This document shows, in pieces, positions 55,307-64,000 of a DNA stretch of 64,000 nt (position 1 is its first letter; every line of letters starts with the position of its first letter). The translations under genes and the position numbers were made by a program. The notes beneath the pieces were generated by a model. The model was not told the DNA's origin and ran no database searches. It saw only the letters and a list, made by a program, of their open reading frames with translations. Location: the NCBI RefSeq assembly GCF_022605165.1, contig NC_063068.1:4526001-4590000 (forward strand), read 5' to 3'. The stretch is from Purpureocillium takamizusanense (taxonomy: Eukaryota; Ascomycota; Sordariomycetes; Hypocreales; Ophiocordycipitaceae).

Positions 55307-55598
55307 CGCTGGTAAACGACAGCGCATGATGGAGGGGCTAATGGAGGCCGAAATGGACAGGCAGCATTCGTCCTTTTCACCTTACTTTAGGAGAGGAGGA
55401 AAGGGAAGGGCGGCGGCGGCGCGTTAGGGGGGCTGCGGCAGCCCGGAGTTAACAAGCTCGAGTTGTCACCAACTTCATGCCCCACAATGCCCTACTGTCA
55501 ACTCCTGGAGGGCAGCTGGTGGGATCGACCCCGCCCCCATAAATAGGTTCATCCCTCAACCAACGTACCCATTTTCTTTCATCCTGGCATCAACAAGA

Positions 55599-56540
55599 AT
55601 GGAGATAGTTTCGATTTATGGAATATGTTTCGGTGCTGTTTTTGGCTTAACCATACTCTCGCGACTCGTATCAAAAGCCCTTTCACCATGCCTTGAATCA
55701 ACACGTCGTCCACCAGCGTCCGGGGTTGTCGCTCTCGCTCTTGGAGCGGTCCGCAAGCACCTCGTGTACTCTACATTTTTCCATCGCAACAAGTTTCTCC
55801 GATCCTGGAGCCGTATTGAGGTGTTTCTTGTGTCATTGTACTTCAGCGCGAACGTTTCTTGCGTAGCAGTCCGCGCTGCGTCAATCGCACAGGCAAGTAA
55901 ACGGACCGGCACGCTTTCGCTGATCAATATGATGTTTCTGTTTGCTGGACCACATCTGGGCTTCGTCGCCGATGTCCTTGGCGTGCCGCTTAAGTATACC
56001 CGACGGCTGCACGCGTCTGTCGGGCTCGTATCTGTTGCTCTTGCGGTGTTCCACGCAACTGTTTCTGCCATTACCAAAGGAATGCCGTCGTTGCACCACT
56101 CGCGAGAACTGTTCGCCGTAGTGGTAAGTGCATCGGAGCCTGGTCCTGAGCCTGCTTGTGCTGATGTTGGCCAGGCAATCGTCTTAATCTGTGCCCAGGT
56201 TGCCGTTTTTCGTACGAGATTGCCTTACGGTCTCACCAGCTCCTGTCGTTTGGTCTCGCCTATGCCTTGTGGCGTCACCTCCCACCGGCTAGTCTTTTCC
56301 CGCGACTTTATATATGTATATCTGCTGGCTTGTCTGCCACCGGCAGCATTCTGCAGCTTATGCTCGTTCTGTATCGCAACAAACTAGGCCTTTCACGAGC
56401 ACGAATCTCATACGACCTGCACACGGTCAAAGTCCGCCTCTACCTCCGCCGTCCTTTGAAGGTCGAGGCTGGACAGTACATCAACCGGTGGATTCCGTCG
56501 GCTAGCCTCTCATCGTTTACGCAGACCCATCCAAGCTGTC
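55599..56540 (+). pseudogene. Ferric reductase-like transmembrane protein, interrupted by LINE
   Basis: From ATG 55599 the frame encodes a signal/membrane start and FRE-type helices. The first heme pair is LHASVGLVSVALAVFH. An intron at 56124-56174 (GTAAGT..CCAG) follows and, after a one-base slip at the T run near 56210, the second pair SHQLLSFGLAYALWRH appears. RLYLRRPLKVEAGQYINRWI begins the FAD-binding domain. About 20 codons later (QTHPS) the sequence passes into a LINE ORF2 fragment, so the FAD/NADPH half is gone. Intact homologs reduce extracellular Fe3+ or Cu2+ at the plasma membrane for uptake. The gene is inactivated by the insertion and the frameshift. Confidence 0.8.
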
Positions 56541-57300
56541 GTTTCCTGGGTCCCCATCCGGCCAATACATCTTGGTCGAGGCGGTCCGAGCACTCGACAG
56601 CTTCGAGACCTGGGATGGCACGTAGAGTTTCGATAGATCCCCGCATACGTCGGCGTATCGGGGAACGAAGCCGCGGACAACGCGGCCAAGGAAGCAGCCG
56701 GCCACGACCCCAACGCACGGACCGCAACCAAACCACCACCGGAGCCGCCATCGCTCCGGACACTTACAGCCACGACCAAATCTATTATCCGCAAGACAAT
56801 GAAGGAAGAGTGGAAACAAGCCTGGGAGACTGCCAAACACGGCCGAGACCTGTTCCGACTCGGCGTGCGACCAGGCAAGGGAACACTCGACACACACAAC
56901 GGCACGCATCGGGCCATCAGCTCAGTGATCACCCAGATGCGCACAGGCAAAATTGGCCTTCGGGCCTACCTCCATGGAATCAACAGAGCCGACACCGACC
57001 AATGCCCCTGCGGCTACGGGAGCCAAACAGTTCGACACATACTCCTGGAATGCCGCAACTGGACGGAAGAGCGACAACGCATATGGGCAGGCAAGCATCC
57101 ATGCATGGACATCGAGCGCATTCTCTGCAGCTCGTCAATGGCAGTGCAGTCAGCCAAGATGATGATTAGGACAGGACTGCTGGAGCAATTCCGAGCGGTT
57201 CCGTCCACAGTACTTCAATACACGTAAGCGTAGACGAGTGATTATTGTTAAACAGAAGGCGAGAAGGGCCGGGAAGGGCCTGACAAGAGCAGATATACAG
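56541..57300 (+). mobile_element. LINE ORF2 C-terminal fragment inside ferric reductase
   Basis: The plus strand reads SGQYILVEAVRALDSFETWD, an in-frame stop, then in another frame [20 protein letters not shown] (RNase H end), [40 protein letters not shown], the finger [17 protein letters not shown], and ends [16 protein letters not shown] at 57227. A different LINE subfamily from the 20-kb element. 5'-truncated, as usual for target-primed insertion. Confidence 0.85.
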
Positions 57301-57716
57301 AACAGCTAGGAAGGCTATAGATACGGATGTCACTTACTAGAGCAAACTGGGGGCTAGACTGTGGAGGAACGACCTAGTAGCAGCTGGGCAGTTCTGTGCA
57401 GGAGGAAAGTGTACCTAGGATGTGAAGGACGGGGGCATCCGTATTTATAGTCGAACGCTGCATAGCCGCCCCCAAGTTGGATCCCAGGATCACGTGTCAC
57501 TGCTCACTGCCTGGTAGGCAGGAACGCCACCAAGGAGACTGCCTAGCAGGCAGTCAGTGGCGTTAGGCAGTAGCGAGATAGCAGTCGCATCTATAAGTAG
57601 CTTGCTCCTGCTGTAGTACATAGATTGAAGCATCATTACTTGTTCTCCTAGTTCAGAGCTTCAACTCCCCAGGGGCGGCTGGGACAGCCTATGAATTAAA
57701 AAAAAAAGGCTTCTCC
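57301..57716. other. Spacer with long imperfect hairpin
   Basis: 57523-57564 folds on itself: outer arms AACGCCAC / GTGGCGTT and inner arms GACTGCC / GGCAGTC around TAGCA. A TATAAGTAG box lies 30 bases later. The block may derive from an LTR or promoter, but no duplicate was found in the window. Confidence 0.45.
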
Positions 57717-58900
57717 CAGGAGCCGTGGCACCCTGGAGTACGCCAAGTTTACGTGTGAGATGCTATGGTCCTGGGCCTCGGCTTCCCCAGCGGTCATTGC
57801 TCCCAGTAATCGGCAGCAGCACGAAGTTGCCACTGGGGCCCAGGACCGTTACGGACACATCAAAGGACCGCCGTGGGCACCCAGGATCAAGGCACCCGGG
57901 AACCGGGCAGCAGCAGAGGTCGACACAGGGCCCTGGCCGCCGCGGGTACCCAGGACCATGACGCCCAGGATCCGGCAGCAGCACGAAGTGCTGGTGGAGC
58001 CCAGGACCGCCGTACCCAGGACCTTCATGGGCACCCAGGATCATGACGCCCAGGATCCAGCAGCAGCACGAAGTGCTGGTGGAGCCCAGGACTATCGCAT
58101 GTACCCAGGACTATCGCATGTACCCAGGACCATCGCATGTACCCAGGACCTTCATGGGCACCCAGGATCATGACGCCCAGGATCCAGCAGCAGCACGAAG
58201 TGCTGGTGGAGCCCAGGACCGCCGTACCCAGGACCTTCATGGGCACCCAGGATCATGACGCCCAGGATCCAGCAGCAGCACGAAGTGCTGGTGGAGCCCA
58301 GGACTATCGCATGTACCCAGGACTATCGCATGTACCCAGGACTATCGCATGTACCCAGGACCATCGCATGTACCCAGGGCCTTCATCAGCACCCAGGATC
58401 ATGACGCCCAGGATCGGCAGCAGCACGAAGTTGCCACTGGAGCCCAGGACCATCGGATGTACCCAGGACCTTCATGGGCACCCAGGATCATGACACCCAG
58501 GATCGGCAGCAGCACAAAGTTGTCACTGGAGCCCAGGACCATCGCATATACTCGGGACAACCGCCGACACCCAGGATCTCGACACCCAGGGCCTAGCGGT
58601 AGTGCTGCGAAGTTGCCATTGCACTTAGCGTCGCCACCCAGGATCTCGATGCCCAGGATCTAGTAGCAGAAGCATAAAGCTTGGAGTCTAGGTCAAAGTT
58701 GGCACCCAGGGTCAGAACCGTGTCAGCGAATACGCAGCCGCAACCCAGGAGCTGAGCACCGATGGAAAAGAATCATCAGAGTCCTAGGGCCTTGCGGCAA
58801 CTCTGCAGCACTAGCTTAATGCCGCCTTCAGTTCCCAGGTCCTTAATACCCAAGCAACTGCCAAAGACTCACTACTATTTCCGCAGCGTGGTCTTTTAAT
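57717..58900 (+). repeat. CCCAGG-rich minisatellite
   Basis: I count about 38 CCCAGG motifs in ~1.2 kb. In the centre, units of ~20 bp (TACCCAGGACTATCGCATG) alternate with longer units containing CAGCAGCACGAAGTGCTGG. Higher-order blocks of ~120-180 bp repeat two to three times between 57960 and 58500. Toward 58900 the motif persists with wider, irregular spacing, as in a decaying array edge. One frame stays open for parts of it but reads as repeat-derived sequence. Confidence 0.85.
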
Positions 58901-59440
58901 CCCAGGTTATAAGGGAACGGGCATACAGAGCAGATCTAGTCCCAGCGGCGACTTATTATTCTTCGGTTATCGATACTGACCCATCCTAGCTGTGATGGGT
59001 GCTGTCGACTCGAGGATGGCCCCAGACGTGTACTGGCCTCCATGGTCCAGCCTGCACCGAGGCTAGGTCAATTGTGACAGCTTCAGCGGTGTCTGGTCGT
59101 TGTACAGGCTGGCTCCCACTGTGGCCGTCCCTGCGCAAGCTTGGCTATAGTGTTGCTTGGCTTGCTGTCGCCAGCCCTGCACAACGTGCTAGACCACAGG
59201 GGGGCCAGCGTTTGGGTCCTGGCCCCAGCTATGGTCTGGCCATAGCCTGCTAGCACGCCACAGGGCTGGCCTAAATGTACCAGCCCAGATCCAGGCTGGC
59301 ACATTTAGGCCAGCCCCATTTGGGGCCAGCCTGGTGCAGCAGGCGGCCCCAGTGTCGTGTCGTGGCCCGTCGGCCCGACTCCTTCCAAGGGTTGCTCACA
59401 ACCTGGCGCTGGCGCTGCGGCAGTGTGGCGCGCGATGTTT
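58901..59440. other. GC-rich spacer with long perfect hairpin
   Basis: A perfect 16-bp inverted repeat, GGGCTGGCCTAAATGT / ACATTTAGGCCAGCCC (59263-59278, 59301-59316), encloses an inner CCAGCC / GGCTGG stem. The flanks contain many GGCTGG/CCAGCC copies. No coding sequence. Confidence 0.6.
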
Positions 59441-59745
59441 ATATATCTCGCCTTATAGGATTAATCTTTATTAAGCTAAAGAGCTACTTAACTAGCGTAT
59501 ATAGTAAGGCATAATAGGTATAAGAGATATAGCGGTTACGATAGGATATATAGTATAGGAAAACGAGAGATATTACGAGGGGCTTTATCTTAGGGTCGGT
59601 TGAGGGCCAGTACTATAGGAGTTAGTTAGCCTCCTATATAGGCCATAGGGCTACGACCCTATAGGCCGTAGCCTTGCCTTAGTCTGCCGATAGCATTATC
59701 ATTATTGAGCTTCCTTATGCCTCTTTTCTCAATATGGAATCATAT
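59441..59745. other. Second AT-rich RIP-like island
   Basis: A sharp switch from GC-rich to TATA/TAGG-rich sequence with stops in all frames, then back. Looks like a short RIP-mutated transposon remnant. Parent not recognisable. Confidence 0.5.
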
Positions 59746-61561
59746 TGTTTTGTGGCTGTTTCTGTTGCCGCTTGCGGACCAATAAATCTTCACGTCAGGA
59801 CCCTGATATCTTGCAATTTGGCATAGAAGATACGCTGTTTACTGAGAGACAATGTATCTCGTATACCAATTCCTCGGGCGTGCGTACCGAAAGTCCTCGA
59901 TGGCTGTGCTGGCCCCTTGCCTCACTGTTAACCGGACTAGCGCCGAGACGGACAAAAGTGCCTAAAGACTTACTAAAACAGCGACGGATGTGCGGTATCT
60001 GTGCTACCCAACCCATCGTCGGGAGGGGACTGACTGTCGACACGCTAAAGTCGACATGGAGGCCTGGCCTGGCCTGGGCCGACTGGAACATTCCACCAGC
60101 GCCAGGTCACTTACTACTTGAGCGACCTGCAGTCCGGAATCTGCAAGCGCAACCTTGCGAGACTTGTTGAGGGTTTCTTCACTGGACGCTCCGTACAAGG
60201 AAGGTCCTTTGCCGACGGGGACCGAGTCGACTGTTGTGAAGTTTCCATGTTCCTCCCGCCCGGTCGCCAAACGGATCTGGAACTGGGCGCCTCACTCGTG
60301 GCTCAGCCGTTTTGAAAACCAAGAGAGATGCCGAGGCTTGGTCCCAGCAACGCAATCTTGTCGTAACGACCATTAGACTTTCGCTCCGAGACTTGGCTCC
60401 GAATATCAGGAGCACAGTTGAGGCCAGGCACAGGAGGACGAAGTCGACCTCGCCTTCGTTCTTAGGTGGCGAAAATGATATGCCACCAGACGCCTGGGGC
60501 AGTTCTGAGATGTTTGATTGGACAAGGGTCCTTCGGGATTAACTCCAGACTCCATAATTGGAGTAGGAAGTATCTTCCGAGCTGACCCCCTTTCCCCTCT
60601 CAAGCTCTCGATGCTGCCATCGCGATGCACTGGCATCGTCTCCGAGAGAGAGCGACATAAGGCCCGTAGAAACGTCGCGTGAAGCTTTTGCCCGTATAAT
60701 AGTAGAGCACTGCAAGGCATTCTCTGAGCGAATCGCGATGGAAGACCTGACACAAGGGCAACGTTGACGGGTCAGGCGCGGGGTCTCCCCTGGCTGTCAG
60801 CTGATGCCAGACGGGCACAGATCAGTTTAACCCGGGCGTTGTCGCAGCCCGACATGACACGGTGGTGCCACCTTCCTTCTCTCTGTGTGCCCTGAGTCCT
60901 TTGTTGGCCGCGCCTGGATGGGGCGCAAGCTGTGCTGGCGACCCTCGGTGTGCACTGGGGTGCTCGAAGCGGGTGGCCCCGATAAGCCATGACAACCCCC
61001 CGTTGTCTGGGCCAAAATATATGATAAAAAGACTGAGATTGTAAAAACATGGCGTCCAAAGACGGGGAAAAATGTCTAAGGAGACGATGGCGGAGCCGAG
61101 GCACGGGTAAGGCAAGTGCGCCGCGATTCGGCTAATGCTTCCAAGCACCGACATATACATGTGTCAGTCATAATAGCGCCAGTCCGCGGACACAGAAAGA
61201 CGCCTGGAGCCAAGTATCGTAAGAGTCATGCTTGCAGCTGCCAAGGAGGGCGTCGCAATGAGACTGAGCAATATCCACAAGCCTCATCGGGGTTGACCGT
61301 TGGATGGCAAGCCCCATCACAAGGAGGCTTGACCATCTTGCCAAGGTAGGGACGGGTGGATAATCACCGCCACCGGCCCCTACACCCTCTGTTTTCATGT
61401 GACATAGCTCTGCGCGAATGGTCCGGGAAGTAGATGTGCCGGAGCCGGCCCAGGCCGCCGCCCAGCGGGGAGGCAGCGGGTGCCGTTGTTCATGACGACG
61501 TGAGCAGGGGGCCTGAAGCGGTTCGCCAGACGCAAGCCATTGAACATACGCACCACAGAGC
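59746..61561. other. Gene-free region
   Basis: About 1.8 kb with several 60-140 codon chance frames on both strands but no family resemblance, repeat or RNA recognised. The last ~200 bases are the amidohydrolase promoter area. Confidence 0.4.
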
Positions 61562-62689
61562 ATGACCATCATCTCCATAACAGACGTCGACCTGTTCGAT
61601 GGCGTTGGCATCAAGCACGTGCGCAACCAGTGCTTCCAGGCGAGCCCCGGCAATGTCCTGGAGCCCAAGTCGTCGCCCGACGTGGTCATCGACGGCTCCG
61701 GTTGCACGTTGATGCCTGGCCTCATCGACTGCAAGGTCGATATTGATGCGTGTCCGATGGCGCTCCCGTCCTTTGCCGCATGCGGCGTCACAACCGTCAT
61801 AGACCTGGTCAGCACAAGCGCAGAGAACCAAGCGATGCGCAGAGAGTCCCGGCACCCGAAGATGCCTAGCTACCTCGGGTGCGGATGCGTCCTTAGGCCC
61901 GAGACGGTCGCCTCAGAAGGATTATTTTCCTTTCGCGCCGTACGGGTCGTGAGAACGCCAGCAGAGGCGACGCGTCTTGTGGAGGAGCTGATCGCGGACC
62001 CGGCACGCGCTGACTACATCAACGCCATCGCGGACCAGCCGGGCTTGGACTCGGACACTCTGGAAGCCACTGTCGCCGCGGCACACCGGCACGGGAAGCT
62101 GGCTATTGCTCACGCGTCGCAAACTAAGGCGTACGACGCGGCGCTGCTCGCTGGCTTCGACATCGTCACAGCCGTCCCCGTCGACGGGCCTTTAGGCGAG
62201 GAGATGGCGCAGGGGTTCGCGCAACGAGGCATCGCCGTCGTTCCCACGCTTTGTTTCGTCCAGAAGGCGCTCCAGGACGAAACGACTCGCAATGGTCGCA
62301 ACTTTGGCCACGCCGTCGCCGCGGTGAAGCAGCTGTATAGCGCCGGCGTCTGCATCTGCGCGGGCACGGCTGCTTACCAGCATCGCAGCACGGGCATCCC
62401 GTTTGGTACCAGCCTTCTCGACGAGCTGGAGCTTCTGTCGCGAGCGGGGCTGTCGAATCTTGATGCCCTTCGGTCCGCCACATTCGTGCCCGCAAGCGTG
62501 TTTCGGCTGCACGACCGAGGCAGCGTCGACCGCGGCAAGAGGGCAGACCTCGTGCTCGTCTATGGTAGTCCACTGTCCGACTTGAACGCGATGAGAAGGA
62601 TCCGGCAGGCTTGGATCGAGGGAGTGGAGGTCCAGGTGGAGATGAAATTGGAAGTGAAGGCCGAGGCCGAGGCCGAAAGCAAGGGGTAA
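61562..62689 (+). CDS. Amidohydrolase-family protein lacking expected metal ligands
   Basis: A single exon of 375 residues with the TIM-barrel amidohydrolase frame: VIDGSGCTLMPGLID, FAACGVTTVIDL, KLAIAHASQTKAYDAALLAG, GIPFGTSLLDELELLSRAGL, DALRSATFVPASVF and RGSVDRGKRADLVLVYGSPL. This is the imidazolonepropionase/prolidase-like group. Where catalytic members have HxH after LID (CHVH), this reads CKVD. The later strand that usually has a metal His reads TAVPVD, and the usual GTD reads GTA. HAS is kept. Without these ligands, ordinary hydrolase chemistry is unlikely unless this subfamily uses others. The frame is intact and the 3' tail is a Glu/Ala repeat (EVKAEAEAESKG). Substrate unknown; no neighbour suggests one. 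Confidence 0.75.
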   Translation: MTIISITDVDLFDGVGIKHVRNQCFQASPGNVLEPKSSPDVVIDGSGCTLMPGLIDCKVDIDACPMALPSFAACGVTTVIDLVSTSAENQAMRRESRHPKMPSYLGCGCVLRPETVASEGLFSFRAVRVVRTPAEATRLVEELIADPARADYINAIADQPGLDSDTLEATVAAAHRHGKLAIAHASQTKAYDAALLAGFDIVTAVPVDGPLGEEMAQGFAQRGIAVVPTLCFVQKALQDETTRNGRNFGHAVAAVKQLYSAGVCICAGTAAYQHRSTGIPFGTSLLDELELLSRAGLSNLDALRSATFVPASVFRLHDRGSVDRGKRADLVLVYGSPLSDLNAMRRIRQAWIEGVEVQVEMKLEVKAEAEAESKG

Positions 62690-63201
62690 AGGAGGACTCA
62701 CGACCTTTTAACATTGGCCCTTTGCCGGGCGAGCGTCCTGTAGCACATGCCCGGCTTTTGCGTGAAATTTCTTAGGCATAGTCCTCATTATCAAAGGAAA
62801 AGATGATTAAAGGGAACTGCGTTGTCTCTACCGCCCTGCATGGCCGCACATCAGCGTGTGGTTGCAGTTTTCTCTCACAACCTATCCTCACGCACACGAT
62901 CTCGAGTGCGGCCTCGGAACCCGGCTAGGCTTGGGGAAAGGATAGGCAGCAAGAAAGAAAAGGCAGTATTATTATTGCATTGTTGAAAAAAAAATTGGTG
63001 GTAGAGGGCCGCGTCTCTGGTCACACGACATAGGGCCATATTCTGTCGCCCAATGTCAAGTTGACGTCATCGTCCCAAAGGCGGAGGGAGACATAAATGA
63101 GACTCCTAGCGGGCCTGTTAGATGACCAGTAACTGGCTGCTGGCGTGCTCCCAACCAAGGAGATCCTCCGGGGAAACTGGACGCCAGCACAACTACCAAG
63201 G
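62690..63201. other. Intergenic region
   Basis: Terminator of the amidohydrolase and promoter of the next factor. Includes a nine-A run near 62985. Nothing else recognised. Confidence 0.4.
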
Positions 63202-64000
63202 ATGAGAGCGCAGCGTCACCACCCAGAGTCCAGCAGGCAACTACTCCCGAAACCGCCGGGCGGGCCGGGGGGGACCCCGCCACGCGGCGAAGCTATCCAG
63301 AGATTCAAGCGCAGCCAAGTGAAGCTGGCATGTGATCGTATGTTTGTTGATCCCCCAACGCATTGAGTGAGGTGCTACTGACTAGGGCGTGTTCCAGGAT
63401 GCCGGAAGCGTAAGGCCAAGGTCGTTGTTGACCTCTTCCGCCGTTCTAGTATATCATCAAAGGACATCAACTCTGACGGAAGCAGTGCGATGGCCGTCGG
63501 CCATCCTGCCGGTCGTGCCTTGCAGCCCGCGCCGAATGCGTGTACGCCGGACCAGGCGCGACCTTGAAGCAACGCCTGGCGGAGCTGGAGGGTGCGTATG
63601 CAGATGCAAAGAGATCGCTGGACGCCATGGGAAAGTCTGCGGAATGGAGGACTCTGGACTATTCAAAGCGTGCCGGAGACTCGCAGGGAGTCGACGATGT
63701 GTTCTCTCGAGCAGCCAGCGGCTTGGACGGGCGGCCAACCTCAACCTCGGACGGAGAGCCAAGTCAGCGGCTGCACCTACATGAAGGAAGCCCCTCGACA
63801 ACTTTTCTAACTTGGAGCGCCTTGGGGGAGTTCAGACCCGTATTGCCATTGTCGCGGTGGACGGCGGTGACACGCGACGAAGGGGTTTTGAACCATCTCT
63901 TCGCTTTGTTCTGGACCTGGGACCATTCACTGGCCCGGATCCTGCATCGCGAGCTCCTGCTCGACAGCCTCACCGCAGATCCAGAGGCTCCCGGTCACAT
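63202..64000 (+). CDS. Zn2Cys6 transcription factor, N-terminal part
   Basis: ATG 63202 opens exon 1 (to 63337). Intron 63338-63397 (GTATGT..TTCCAG) leads to a 23-base exon at 63398-63420, then intron 63421-63485 and exon 3 from 63486 to the window edge, open throughout. Splicing assembles ACDRCRKRKAKCDGRRPSC and RSCLAARAECVYAG, a perfect Cx2Cx6Cx6Cx2Cx6C zinc cluster. A linker and short coiled coil (LKQRLAELEGAYADAK) follow, then LFALFWTWDHSLARILHREL, the start of the regulatory region typical of fungal C6 factors. Both introns fall inside the zinc cluster. The second donor (GTCGTT) is weak but the result is too exact to be chance. Target genes unknown; the C-terminus lies beyond the window. 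Confidence 0.8.

Noticed and set aside
57328..57690. Possible solo LTR (TGT.. start, TATA-like box, TTCA end)
   Set aside because: No flanking duplication, no second copy in the window and no convincing ends.
57760..58660. Long open frames across the CCCAGG array
   Set aside because: Translations are pure repeat (MYPGPS-like units) and shift between frames; explained by the minisatellite.
57717..58900. CRISPR-like look of the regularly spaced motif
   Set aside because: Units are only ~20 bp, spacers are not unique, and the genome is fungal.
60118..60315. Protein-looking plus-strand frame (FFTGRSVQGRSFADGDRVD)
   Set aside because: No recognisable family, no supporting splice sites and competing frames on both strands.

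Overview
The window reads as nuclear DNA of a filamentous ascomycete, most likely a Sordariomycete and possibly Hypocreales (inference). Genes carry 40-76 bp GT-AG introns with CTAAC/CTGAC-like branch sites. Families include Zn2Cys6 factors, a Skn7-type HSF protein, Tad-clade LINEs and a fungal beta-tubulin with the usual intron pattern. Two AT-rich islands look mutated by RIP (repeat-induced point mutation). No rRNA, convincing tRNA, CRISPR array or bacterial operon was seen. The gene-poor, repeat-rich layout with many damaged paralogs suggests an accessory or subtelomeric-type region rather than a core chromosome arm.

0-14 kb: end of a BCS1-type AAA ATPase; a CK1-like kinase whose 3' part is duplicated at 40 kb; a possible PD-(D/E)XK-like protein of unknown function; a decayed nucleoside-phosphorylase gene; a Ran1/Pat1-like kinase with the catalytic Asp changed to His; a frameshifted fatty-acid desaturase; a VOC/glyoxalase protein; a P450 lacking its heme-binding end; and a fungal transcription factor. 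14-20 kb: an endosulfine-like gene, a GRAM-domain membrane protein and a complete seven-exon beta-tubulin paralog with Ala at codon 198. 20.2-25.8 kb: a full-length LINE with an 11-bp target duplication.

26-34 kb: a frameshifted DUF3632-like gene, a second endosulfine-like gene, a small mitochondrial-type protein, half of a vacuolar cation/H+ exchanger and a compact, apparently intact Skn7-like gene without receiver domain. 34-45 kb: almost gene-free, with a flavin-oxidase fragment, a RIP-like AT-rich stretch, the broken second CK1 copy, LINE fragments and small dispersed repeats. 45.6-55.3 kb: three members (P1-P3) of an unrecognised family of about 500-residue, probably nuclear proteins, with a small MADS-like gene between P2 and P3. 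55-60 kb: a ferric reductase cut by a LINE, a 1.2-kb CCCAGG-rich minisatellite, long hairpins and a second RIP-like island. 61.5-64 kb: an amidohydrolase lacking its expected metal ligands and the start of an intact Zn2Cys6 factor.

No metabolic pathway is evident. The recurring theme is extra copies of normally conserved growth, quiescence and signalling regulators (CK1, Ran1-type kinase, two endosulfines, Skn7, beta-tubulin) embedded among transposons. Some are structurally intact and others have lost key residues. The P1-P3 family is the best candidate for something undescribed. All splice sites were placed by eye, and family names come from recognised motifs, not searches.
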